From: Coriobacteriia bacterium
GTDB taxonomy: Bacteria; Actinomycetota; Coriobacteriia; Anaerosomatales; JAENZW01
Assembly (NCBI GenBank): GCA_029858605.1
Contig: JAOUET010000031.1
Coordinates: 1 to 13,258 of the forward strand
DNA length: 13,258 nucleotides
Reading direction: 5' to 3'
In this document: positions 1 to 6,689 of the stretch, piece by piece
Position numbering within the stretch: the stretch's first letter is position 1
How the letters are laid out: every line of letters starts with the position of its first letter
Program-made: the position numbers and the translations under genes
The notes under the pieces: model-generated
Database searches by the model: none
Told to the model about the DNA's origin: nothing
What the model saw: the letters and a program-made list of their open reading frames with translations, nothing else

Positions 1-1669
1 CGATGACACGCATGATCTCCTCGATCGAAGTACGCCCCAAACGCACCTTCTCCAGTCCGTCCTCGCGCAGCGTGACCATGCCTTCTGCGACGGCGACACG
101 CTTGATCTCTTCGGTCGTCGCTTCATCGACCGTCAGCCGACTGATCTCCTCGGACACCAGTAGCACCTCGTGCACTCCCATTCGGCCACGGTAGCCGGTT
201 CCTCCACACTTCTTGCAGCCGACCGCCTTGTAGATGACTTCGGGAACGTTGTCAGCCGGGTAGCCTGCATCGACAAGCACCTGCGGCTTTGGCCGATACT
301 CTTCCTTGCAGTCCTCGCACAAGCGGCGTGCGAGACGCTGAGCGAGGATGGCGTCCACCGCCGAGGAAACGAGGAAGGGCTCGACGCCCATCTCCACCAA
401 CCTGGTGATCGCACCAGGCGCGTCGTTCGTGTGCAGTGTGGAGAGTACGAGGTGTCCGGTGAGCGCGGACTCGACTGCAATCTGAGCTGTCTCTTTGTCC
501 CGAATCTCGCCGACCAGGATGATGTCCGGACTGCAACGCAGGAACGAGCGCAGTGCACGCGCGAAAGTCAGGTTCGCCTTCGTGTTGATCTGGCATTGGT
601 TCACCCCCGGCAAGCGGTACTCGACGGGGTCTTCGGCTGTAAGGATGTGCTTCTCGGGAGAGTTGAGAACGTTGATGGCGGCGTAGAGAGAGGTGGACTT
701 CCCCGAGCCCGTTGGGCCGGTCACCAGTATCGCGCCGTACGGTTTGCGGAACGAACTCTCGAATCGCTCGAGAGAAGCTGAGAGGAAGCCGAGATCCTTG
801 AGTTCGAGCAGGATCGAGTCCTTGCGCAGGATACGCAGAACGACACGCTCGCCATAGACGGTCGGAAGCGTTGAGACTCGGAAATCCATGGCGTGCCCGC
901 CGGAAGTCACGGCACAGTGACCATCCTGTGGTTTGCGCGATTCCGCGATGTCCATGTCGGCCATGATCTTGAAGCGGCTGATGACCGATGCCTGGACGCT
1001 CTTCGGACTCCTCATGACCTCGTGGAGCACGCCGTCGACCCGGTAGCGAACGCGCAGATCCGCTTCTTGCGGCTCTATGTGGATGTCGGATGCACGCTCG
1101 GAAACGGCTTTCTGGATGATGTAGTTGACCAGCTTGACGATCGGTGCTTCCGAGGTGACATCCGTGAGTTGCTCGAGCTCGTCCTCGTCGAGCTCGTCCG
1201 TCCCCGCGAAGACATCCTCTTCGGCATGCTCCGCCACCTTGTAGTACTCATCCACGGCCGCGATGATGTCGTCCTTCGTGGAGATGGCGGGCTTGATCTC
1301 ATAGCCCGTGATGATGCGAAGGTCGTCCAGCGCAAGAACGTTCTGGGGGTCGGCCATGGCGACGACCAGCTCGCCCGACTCGGTGATCTCGACGGGCATT
1401 AGAATGTACCGCTCGGCGAGCTCCTGCGGGACGATCGCGACGGCATTCGGCTCCGGGTTGCGCTCTGAGAAGTCAATGTACTGGATGCCGATCTGCGTCG
1501 CCATCACCGCAAGGATCGCTCCCTGCGTCGCGTACCCTAGATCCACCAGCACCCGGCCGAGCGGACTTCCGGTAGCATTGTGGACTTCCAGCGCATCGGT
1601 GAGCTGTCGCTCGGTGATGATACCGGCTCGCATTAGAAGCTGGCCGAGTCTTTGTCCTGCTTCAGCCAC
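1..1669 (-). CDS. pilB: Type IV pilus assembly ATPase PilB/GspE family, paralog 1 (3' end cut by window edge)
   Basis: Cytoplasmic hexameric ATPase of the secretion superfamily, expected to power pilus extension. The frame is open without interruption for 556 codons from a GTG at 1669 to the window edge. It stops matching only after the C-terminal TSIEEIMRVI motif, so probably just a few residues are missing. Residues 1-150 form the MshEN (T2SSE_N) region beginning RLGQLL. The Walker A motif is GPTGSGKST with K324, the Walker B region is VGEIRD (387-391), the His box is HTND (413-416), and a zinc tetracysteine lies at C451, C454, C485 and C488. The usual LRQDPD before Walker B reads LRCSPD here. 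The start is supported by GAGG 9 bases upstream and an in-frame stop further up with no ATG between. It lies 110 bases after the membrane-protein gene. A GspE or MshE role is possible, but the pilus setting and paralog favour PilB. Confidence 0.93.
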   Translation of the reverse strand, partial: MAEAGQRLGQLLMRAGIITERQLTDALEVHNATGSPLGRVLVDLGYATQGAILAVMATQIGIQYIDFSERNPEPNAVAIVPQELAERYILMPVEITESGELVVAMADPQNVLALDDLRIITGYEIKPAISTKDDIIAAVDEYYKVAEHAEEDVFAGTDELDEDELEQLTDVTSEAPIVKLVNYIIQKAVSERASDIHIEPQEADLRVRYRVDGVLHEVMRSPKSVQASVISRFKIMADMDIAESRKPQDGHCAVTSGGHAMDFRVSTLPTVYGERVVLRILRKDSILLELKDLGFLSASLERFESSFRKPYGAILVTGPTGSGKSTSLYAAINVLNSPEKHILTAEDPVEYRLPGVNQCQINTKANLTFARALRSFLRCSPDIILVGEIRDKETAQIAVESALTGHLVLSTLHTNDAPGAITRLVEMGVEPFLVSSAVDAILAQRLARRLCEDCKEEYRPKPQVLVDAGYPADNVPEVIYKAVGCKKCGGTGYRGRMGVHEVLLVSEEISRLTVDEATTEEIKRVAVAEGMVTLREDGLEKVRLGRTSIEEIMRVI

Positions 1670-1689
1670 GGCTCGAAACCTCGTCGTCT

Positions 1690-1771
1690 GGATAGGATCG
1701 GTGTTGCGTTCGCGCAGGGGTGACGCTGCACGACATTCATCCTACGACAGATTCGGCCCCTCGGCCTATCC
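1690..1771 (-). promoter_or_regulatory. Gap upstream of pilB paralog 1 with a 7-bp inverted repeat
   Basis: The 110-base gap 1670-1779 separates the membrane-protein stop from the GTG of the distal pilB. On the plus strand GGATAGG (1690-1696) and CCTATCC (1765-1771) are perfect complements 68 bases apart, which would bracket the leader if it folded. I see no convincing -35/-10 pair and no U-tracked terminator hairpin. Whether the gap carries a promoter, a processing site or nothing is open; a 7-base match at this distance can arise by chance. Confidence 0.2.
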
Positions 1772-1779
1772 CTTGTGGC

Positions 1780-3294
1780 TCAGGAGCCGGATGTGGCCCG
1801 TCTCAAGTCGTCGAACAGCACGCCGGCGTACTTCTGGAATAGGTCGTACGTACGAGTGCCCTTCTTCACGCCGATACGCGATTCGCCAAACCACATCTCG
1901 ACCGGGGCCACGAGCACGTGTTCCGCGACCGCATCCAGGCGCTCCGGGCCTCCGTCCTCCCCACCGGCCGCCGGCGCATGCGTGACCGATAGTCCGACGT
2001 CTCTCGCAGCAGCCGCGGACGTCGCTGAATCTGACTCCCGAAGGTCGACTTCTGCGGCCACCTTCGCGGGCGGCGGCGGTTCGGTACGTGGCGCGGAAAC
2101 CGATACGGGAGGCCGCTCGCGCTCCGTCGCCGACGGTGTGGGCGGCACGGGCTCCCCTTCATGCACGACCGTTCGCGGCCGTTCCTCCAACGTTGATTCT
2201 GTCGGAGCAGTGCGAGGTTCGGATACCACGGGCTGCGGGACCACGGGTGACACGGGTGGTGCCGTGTGCTCGGCCGAGATACGTTCCGGCCCGGAACCAT
2301 CGCCGACGACAGACATTGGTTCGCGCGCGGACTCGACCATCGGCTCCGAGGTGGGCTCAACGGGTGGGGCAACCACGGGACGCGGAGTGTGCTCGACAAC
2401 CGGCTCCAGAATCGGTTCTGTCATCGGCTCCGCGGCCGCGTCTACCATGGCGACTGGAACCGGCTCCACCACTGGGACGGGCTTCTCCGCCACGGGCGTG
2501 AAAGACGGCTCCGCGTCAGCTACCGGCTCGCGTACCGAATTGGCTGAAGCATCCGAGGGTTCAGCGTCCCGAAGTTCCTCGACGAGGGAAGCTAAACGTT
2601 CCATCTCTGCCTGCCCTTCGGATGCGCCTTCTGTCGCCGCGGCAGGAGTTGCATCCTCCGTAGCCGTCGAGACTTCGACAGGAGCACTCGACTGTACTTC
2701 GGCAGAAGGTGGCGCAGGTGGCCCGTCAGCTGAAGGCGGCCCAGGTGGCACGTCAGCTGAAGGCGGCGCAGGTGTCACGTCAGATGAAGGCGGCGCGGGT
2801 GGCACGTCAGGAACGGCCGAAGCAGGGACGATCACCGGGGCCTTCGACTCACTCACCGGTGGACGAGACGAGGGCGCACTCGCCGCGGTGGCGATCGTCG
2901 CATCTTTGGATGTCCGCACCTCGGCAGCGGGCGATTTCGGCTCCACCTTCTCCGCAGAGGGAGCCACAGGCGCTGCAGCCGCGTGGACGACAGGCGCCGA
3001 AACCACGCCGGTTCCGGCGCTCTCAGTCGAGCTATCGGGTCGCCACTCCCCCTTGCGCAAGGGGGCACTCAATGCCGTCGCGAGACCGCTCTCCGAATCT
3101 GCAAAGAGGTCCTTGTGACCCCTGTCGCGCTCTGAAGCAGCGGGCATGAGCGCCGGCCATTCGATCTCGACACTGCTGTATCCCTCGGCCCCCTCCGACT
3201 CCCGTCTGGAGCGAATCAGCGCAACGAGCAGGACGACGAGGGATATGAGCACTACGACCAGCGTACCGCCAAGGATGAGCAGCCGCGTGTCCAT
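1780..3294 (-). CDS. Single-pass membrane protein with long Pro/Ala/Glu-rich domain and short C-terminal domain
   Basis: Not a family I recognise by name. The 504-residue protein starts with a clear transmembrane helix (about residues 6-28, ILGGTLVVVLISLVVLLVAL) followed by RSRR. That predicts a very short N-terminus outside and a long cytoplasmic tail. Residues 60-440 are low-complexity and disordered, rich in Pro, Ala, Glu, Val and Ser, with 9-residue repeats at about 164-199 and degenerate EP-type repeats after. Only the last 50 residues look folded: they contain EMWFGESRIG and a predicted helix YDLFQKYAGVLFDDL. The ATG at 3294 lies three bases after the GTPase stop, so the two are almost certainly co-transcribed. 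The architecture suits a membrane tether presenting a C-terminal docking domain at the end of a flexible arm, perhaps for the GTPase or a pilus ATPase. That role is inference from context only. Confidence 0.8.
   Translation of the reverse strand: MDTRLLILGGTLVVVLISLVVLLVALIRSRRESEGAEGYSSVEIEWPALMPAASERDRGHKDLFADSESGLATALSAPLRKGEWRPDSSTESAGTGVVSAPVVHAAAAPVAPSAEKVEPKSPAAEVRTSKDATIATAASAPSSRPPVSESKAPVIVPASAVPDVPPAPPSSDVTPAPPSADVPPGPPSADGPPAPPSAEVQSSAPVEVSTATEDATPAAATEGASEGQAEMERLASLVEELRDAEPSDASANSVREPVADAEPSFTPVAEKPVPVVEPVPVAMVDAAAEPMTEPILEPVVEHTPRPVVAPPVEPTSEPMVESAREPMSVVGDGSGPERISAEHTAPPVSPVVPQPVVSEPRTAPTESTLEERPRTVVHEGEPVPPTPSATERERPPVSVSAPRTEPPPPAKVAAEVDLRESDSATSAAAARDVGLSVTHAPAAGGEDGGPERLDAVAEHVLVAPVEMWFGESRIGVKKGTRTYDLFQKYAGVLFDDLRRATSGS
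2699..2806. repeat. Four in-frame 27-bp tandem repeats
   Basis: Units run 2699-2725, 2726-2752, 2753-2779 and 2780-2806, with the core tcagctgaaggcggc. They encode 9-residue PPAPPSADV-type repeats in the membrane protein's linker. Unit length is a multiple of three and variation is mainly substitutions, so copy number could change by slippage without breaking the frame and would only lengthen the arm. Confidence 0.9.
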
Positions 3295-3297
3295 TCC

Positions 3298-3825
3298 CTA
3301 CCCCATGCTCTCCAGGATTTCGTACAGCAGTCCGAGAAGGACAGCCTTCACTGAGTCCTTGTCGCGCGCATCGACCGGAAGAAGCGGGACTTCTTCGGCC
3401 AAGTCGAGCCGTTCCCGGACGCTGCGAAGCTGATTGACGTCGTCCGCAGCTACCTTGTTCGCCGCCACCACAAAGGGCACGTCGGACATCTCTCTGAAGA
3501 AGCCGATCATGGAGCGAGCGTCTTCAAAGGAATCATCGTCCAGGGCATCGACGAGTAGCACGAAGCCCAGCATGCCTTCCGAGAGAGTCTCCCACATGAA
3601 CGAGAATCGCTCCTGTCCTGGAGTGCCGAACAGGTAGAGAACCACGTCGTCGGAGACCGTGATGCGCCCGAAATCCATTGCGACTGTGGTCTCGCCGCCG
3701 CCTTCGCCCGAGAAATCGCTCACCTGTCGCTCCGTGGACAGGACGGTGATCTCGCTGACCGCCTTGATGAAGGTGGTCTTGCCAGCGTTGAACGGGCCGG
3801 TGACGACGACTTTGACCGATTGCAT
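3298..3825 (-). CDS. MglA/CvnD-like small Ras-family GTPase
   Basis: A 175-residue stand-alone GTPase domain, about the size of MglA or Streptomyces CvnD. The P-loop is GPFNAGKT (residues 10-17). A switch I Thr candidate lies in ETTVAMD (45-51). The switch II motif is FGTPGQERF (66-74), in which Gly replaces the Ras DxxG Asp, as is usual in the prokaryotic MglA/conservon groups, while Q71 occupies the Ras Gln61 position. The G4 motif reads NKVA (123-126) where NKxD is usual, so guanine recognition may be altered. No membrane anchor or lipidation signal is visible, so it is predicted cytosolic. It sits 15 bases after the DUF4388 gene and three bases before the membrane-protein gene. The Roadblock protein two genes upstream is the natural candidate for its GAP or effector. 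The GTPase class is secure; the output, probably pilus control, is inferred from the flanking pilB genes. Confidence 0.92.
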   Translation of the reverse strand: MQSVKVVVTGPFNAGKTTFIKAVSEITVLSTERQVSDFSGEGGGETTVAMDFGRITVSDDVVLYLFGTPGQERFSFMWETLSEGMLGFVLLVDALDDDSFEDARSMIGFFREMSDVPFVVAANKVAADDVNQLRSVRERLDLAEEVPLLPVDARDKDSVKAVLLGLLYEILESMG

Positions 3826-3840
3826 GCACTCGTTCTTTCT

Positions 3841-5832
3841 CTAGAGGTTCTCTATGCCCTTGATGATCTTGAGTACGAGATCCTTGTCTACAGTCTGGTC
3901 CCGGCGCAACTCCATGGGCTGCCCGGGTTCCGGTATCTTGTTCACGCTCGCCGAAGGCCTCGATCGCCCGCCTGCGCCTGTCAGCGCAGAAAGCTCGTCG
4001 CCCAGCCCGCTAGATAGACCGACGTCGAGCCCATCGGTGGAGATGTCGGCGAGGAAGGCATCCGTGGAGATGACACCGGCCGAAGGAGCACCGGCTTCGC
4101 CGAGCTCTTCGTCAAAGTTCGATGTCGCCACGATCTCAGGCGGCTCCGCTTCTGCCTCCTCTTCCAACGAGGAGAGAATGTCCGATAGATCCGGCGCGCC
4201 CTCCCCCTCTGAGGGAACCTCGATCTCGGCCTCGATCTCGGGCTCGGGCGTGATGAACTGGACTTCCGCTTCCGCCTCTTCGGGCGCGAGACCGAGCTCC
4301 GCGACCACTTCCTCCACGATGCCCTCAGGTGTGGGCTGTTCGACCGCGGGCACCGCCTCCGGCGCCTGGACAACCGCCGAATCCTCGTCGACGGCAGAGG
4401 GTGGCGCTGGCGCGGCTTCCTCGACAGGCTCCAGATCTTTGAGAAACGCCTCGAGTTCGGCCGGGGCCTCGAGGATCATCGGCTCTTCCGCTTCGCCGGC
4501 GGCTTCCATGCCGGCCGGGACTTGCGGCTCGAGACCCGGGGCTTCTTCTGCCTCGGGTGCGAGCACCTCTTCGGCGGGAAGCTCGCCAAGACCCAGCGCC
4601 ATTAGGTCTGCCTGGAAGTCGCCTGCCGCCTCTTCCTCGGGCACGGGCTCCGCAACGGGTTCCGCAAGCGACGGTTCCTGGACCGCGGCAACCGGTTCGC
4701 TCGGTTCGAGAACCGGTTCCGGGGCTGCTGCCGCCTCTTCGATCTCCCCAGGCGCTTCTTCGGCCGGTGCTTCCAGCACGGCCTCCATCATCTCCTCGAA
4801 GATCGCCATGTCCTCGGCCGTAGCCTCTGCGCCAGTCCCGGGAACAAGGAACTCGGGGACCTCCGGCTCGGGCCGCTCCTCGACCTCGGCTGCCTCGACC
4901 TCGGCTGCCTCGACCTCGGCGGCCTCTTCGACGGCCTCTTCGACGGCTTCCTTCTCGGACTCGATACGTGCCTTGGCTTGCGCAGCGAGAGCTTCCTCTC
5001 GAGCGATGGCCTCTTGCGCGGCCTTCTTCTGGACCTCCGCCTCTTTGGCGCGAATCCCTTCGAGGAGCTTGTCGCGCTCAGAGCGCTCGGCTCGCAGCCG
5101 CTCGACTTCTTCGTCTTCGGCCACCTCGAGCAGCCCTGCGGAGAACAGACCATACATGATTCGAGAGACCTCGAAGTCGGTCCGGTTGGTCTGCCGTGCG
5201 AGTTCGGAGACCGACCGCGTGCCATCCACGAGCAGCAGCAGGTTCCACTCGATAGGCTTCAGCGAGATCTCGAAGGTACCCTCACCAGGGGCGGTGGCCA
5301 TCTTGAACACGATGTCCATGGACGGAATCTTCTTCTTGATCCGAGTCCACTCTTCAAGACGACGGCTGCCCTCCATGATCACGTTCTCGATGGAGACCGA
5401 CAGTCCGATGTCCTCGTGCACCACGTCGGGAAGCAGCTCGAAGTCGAACTCTCCCTCGTCCCAACGCATGAGATCGAAGATGGTGTCTTGGATCTGCTCT
5501 TGGACGAAGGCCTCCAGGACCTTCTCGGTGGTGTATCCCTCGTCGACGAGAATCTGGCCGAGGCGACGAGCGCCCTCAGGTTCCGCCTCCCGGATATCCA
5601 ACGCCTTGGCCAGGGCGCTCGGCGTGATTCTGTTGGCGTGGACCATGCGCTCGCCGAGCAGCTCGCCGTGCCAGTTCGACTGCGCGAAGAATACCTCGCC
5701 GTCGCGGAACCAAACGCTACCTTCCGCCCCGTCGGCACGCTTGATGCGCAACACACCCGTCTTCTTGCTGAACGTCACCAACTGGAAGACGTCGGGAAGA
5801 CTGAAGTCTTTGAGATTGCCGCGAAGCGCCAT
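3841..5832 (-). CDS. DUF4388 (PATAN-like) domain protein with acidic coiled-coil tail
   Basis: A 663-residue soluble protein opening with MALRGNLKDFSLPDVFQLV and TFSKKTGVLRI, the signature of DUF4388/PATAN domains, which extend to about residue 135. Around 205-245 a helical segment with LLVDGTRSVSELARQT and VSRIMYGLFSAGLLEV looks like a winged-helix fold often attached to DUF4388. Residues 245-295 form a charged coiled coil (Arg/Glu/Ala). From about 296 to 600 the chain is highly acidic, Glu/Ala/Pro-rich and probably disordered, ending with a Gly/Ser stretch and a C-terminal helix KDLVLKIIKGIENL that may be a docking peptide. DUF4388 proteins are common in motility and polarity regulation, and cyanobacterial PATAN response regulators bind the pilus ATPase PilB1. 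Lying between Roadblock and GTPase genes near two pilB genes, it is likely the scaffold or adaptor of the switch. It has no receiver or kinase domain. Confidence 0.87.
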   Translation of the reverse strand: MALRGNLKDFSLPDVFQLVTFSKKTGVLRIKRADGAEGSVWFRDGEVFFAQSNWHGELLGERMVHANRITPSALAKALDIREAEPEGARRLGQILVDEGYTTEKVLEAFVQEQIQDTIFDLMRWDEGEFDFELLPDVVHEDIGLSVSIENVIMEGSRRLEEWTRIKKKIPSMDIVFKMATAPGEGTFEISLKPIEWNLLLLVDGTRSVSELARQTNRTDFEVSRIMYGLFSAGLLEVAEDEEVERLRAERSERDKLLEGIRAKEAEVQKKAAQEAIAREEALAAQAKARIESEKEAVEEAVEEAAEVEAAEVEAAEVEERPEPEVPEFLVPGTGAEATAEDMAIFEEMMEAVLEAPAEEAPGEIEEAAAAPEPVLEPSEPVAAVQEPSLAEPVAEPVPEEEAAGDFQADLMALGLGELPAEEVLAPEAEEAPGLEPQVPAGMEAAGEAEEPMILEAPAELEAFLKDLEPVEEAAPAPPSAVDEDSAVVQAPEAVPAVEQPTPEGIVEEVVAELGLAPEEAEAEVQFITPEPEIEAEIEVPSEGEGAPDLSDILSSLEEEAEAEPPEIVATSNFDEELGEAGAPSAGVISTDAFLADISTDGLDVGLSSGLGDELSALTGAGGRSRPSASVNKIPEPGQPMELRRDQTVDKDLVLKIIKGIENL
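4879..4947. repeat. In-frame 15-bp x3 and 12-bp x2 tandem repeats in the acidic tail
   Basis: The 15-bp unit ctcgacctcggctgc occurs at 4879-4893, 4894-4908 and (last copy altered) 4909-4923. It is followed by two copies of ctcttcgacggc at 4924-4947. They encode EVEAA-type and VEEA-type acidic repeats at about residues 296-318 of the DUF4388 protein. Both unit lengths keep the reading frame. Confidence 0.88.
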
Positions 5833-5878
5833 CGGCTATCTTCGTACCCTTCTCACGTCTAGCGACGAATACGTTCGT

Positions 5879-6505
5879 CTAGCCGAGAATCTCACCGATT
5901 GCAGCGGCTGTCGCCTTCATGTCGTACAGCACGAGTCCTAGCTTCGCTTCCGACTGAGCCAGCGTCGTCAGCACGGCCCTTGGACCGGCAGCGATCAGTA
6001 CGACGTAACCTTCCGCGCCCTCTATGAACACCTGGGTCAAGTGTCCTCTACCGAGCTCCGCAGCAGCTCTCTCGCCCAGACCGAGGATCGCCGCCGACAT
6101 GGCGCCGACGCGGTCTTCCTGCATACCTTCCGGCATGGCGGAAGCCATGGTGAAACCGTCCATACTTACCAGGGCCGCCGCCTGGATGTCCGGTGAGTTC
6201 AGCATCAGGTCGTCAAGAGCACCAGCCAGTCTTTCCTCTCTGGTGGGTGGTCTGACCGTCGTCTGCGGACGACTCTCGGCAGCCGGGCGCGAAGGCGTCG
6301 GGGCGGGAGCAGGCGCCGAGGCGGGCCGAACCTCACGCACGGGCTGATCAGGAGCCGGGGTGGTCTCCTTCGCCGCCTGCCGAGGCTGCGCCTGGGCGGA
6401 CGGCTGCGGCACGACGACGGGTGCCGAAATGAGTTCGTCTTCTTCGTCAACTAGTTCGTCGTCGACGTCGCTGATGAAGTAGTCGCCGATACCGTGGTCA
6501 GCCAT
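5879..6505 (-). CDS. Roadblock/LC7 domain protein (MglB/CvnB-like GTPase regulator)
   Basis: A 208-residue protein. Residues 1-30 are an acidic N-terminus (GDYFISDVDDELVDEEDEL), residues 30-90 are a Pro/Ala/Gln-rich linker, and about 92-208 form a Roadblock/LC7 domain recognisable by ALVSMDGFTMASAMPEGMQED, the helix AMSAAILGLGERAAAEL, the strand QVFIEGAEGYVVLIAAG and a final AAAIGEIL helix. Roadblock proteins dimerise and bind small GTPases; MglB is the GAP for MglA. I chose the ATG at 6505 over an upstream in-frame ATG because the extra residues look like non-coding sequence and a GGAGG precedes the ATG, though at a long 12-base spacing. It heads the four-gene switch block, 184 bases after pilB paralog 2, and the DUF4388 gene follows after 46 bases. 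The acidic N-terminal peptide is unusual for a minimal Roadblock protein and may bind another partner. Confidence 0.9.
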   Translation of the reverse strand: MADHGIGDYFISDVDDELVDEEDELISAPVVVPQPSAQAQPRQAAKETTPAPDQPVREVRPASAPAPAPTPSRPAAESRPQTTVRPPTREERLAGALDDLMLNSPDIQAAALVSMDGFTMASAMPEGMQEDRVGAMSAAILGLGERAAAELGRGHLTQVFIEGAEGYVVLIAAGPRAVLTTLAQSEAKLGLVLYDMKATAAAIGEILG

Positions 6506-6689
6506 GCTCGTCTTAAACCTCCCTGGCCAGAACCGGTGCGAGCGAGCGCGGGCATGCGCAAACAACCCGCCCTGGGGCGAGCAAGTCTAGTCTCTCACGA
6601 AGATTGGGCGGGCACAACCGACGTTGCCGCCCTACCTGCGGATACGCGGCAATCCTGCTTGCCTGCGCTCAAAACGACGCAGCGGTCGG
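6506..6689 (-). promoter_or_regulatory. 184-base gap with mutually exclusive hairpins ahead of the GTPase-switch block
   Basis: This is the longest non-coding stretch in the window. On the transcribed strand, GGCAA (plus 6659-6663) can pair with TTGCC (plus 6648-6652). Alternatively TTGCCGC (plus 6646-6652) can pair with GCGGCAA (plus 6624-6630). Both use the same central segment, so only one can form. No U-run follows either hairpin, so it is not a simple terminator. I could not match it to the conserved core of the c-di-GMP-I riboswitch, and no clear promoter consensus is visible. It is the likeliest place for an internal promoter or leader controlling the Roadblock-GTPase block. Confidence 0.3.

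Noticed and set aside
1..1669. Distal pilB considered as a broken pseudogene
   Set aside because: Codon-by-codon reading of the minus strand gives one uninterrupted frame with all catalytic motifs; it is only cut by the window edge.
2699..2806. Regular 27-bp repeats considered as a CRISPR array
   Set aside because: Units are directly abutting with no unique spacers, are in frame, and encode Pro-rich linker; no cas genes nearby.
1775..3118. 447-codon plus-strand open frame opposite the membrane-protein gene
   Set aside because: Ser/Thr/Gly low-complexity shadow of the repeat-rich minus-strand gene. The minus strand has a proper transmembrane start three bases after the GTPase stop.
5863..5876. 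Palindrome acgaatacgttcgt between the Roadblock and DUF4388 genes as an operator or terminator
   Set aside because: Only 5-bp arms, no U-tract, and located between co-transcribed genes; too weak to call.
3854..5941. 695-codon plus-strand open frame opposite the DUF4388 gene
   Set aside because: Its product is almost pure Ser/Ala/Gly/Thr, the mirror of the Glu/Ala-rich codons on the other strand. It has no recognisable domain, and the minus-strand gene has clear DUF4388 motifs.
6506..6565. Upstream ATG (6565) for the Roadblock protein
   Set aside because: The extra residues are unlike a folded or signal sequence, and the GGAGG that serves the 6505 ATG lies inside them.
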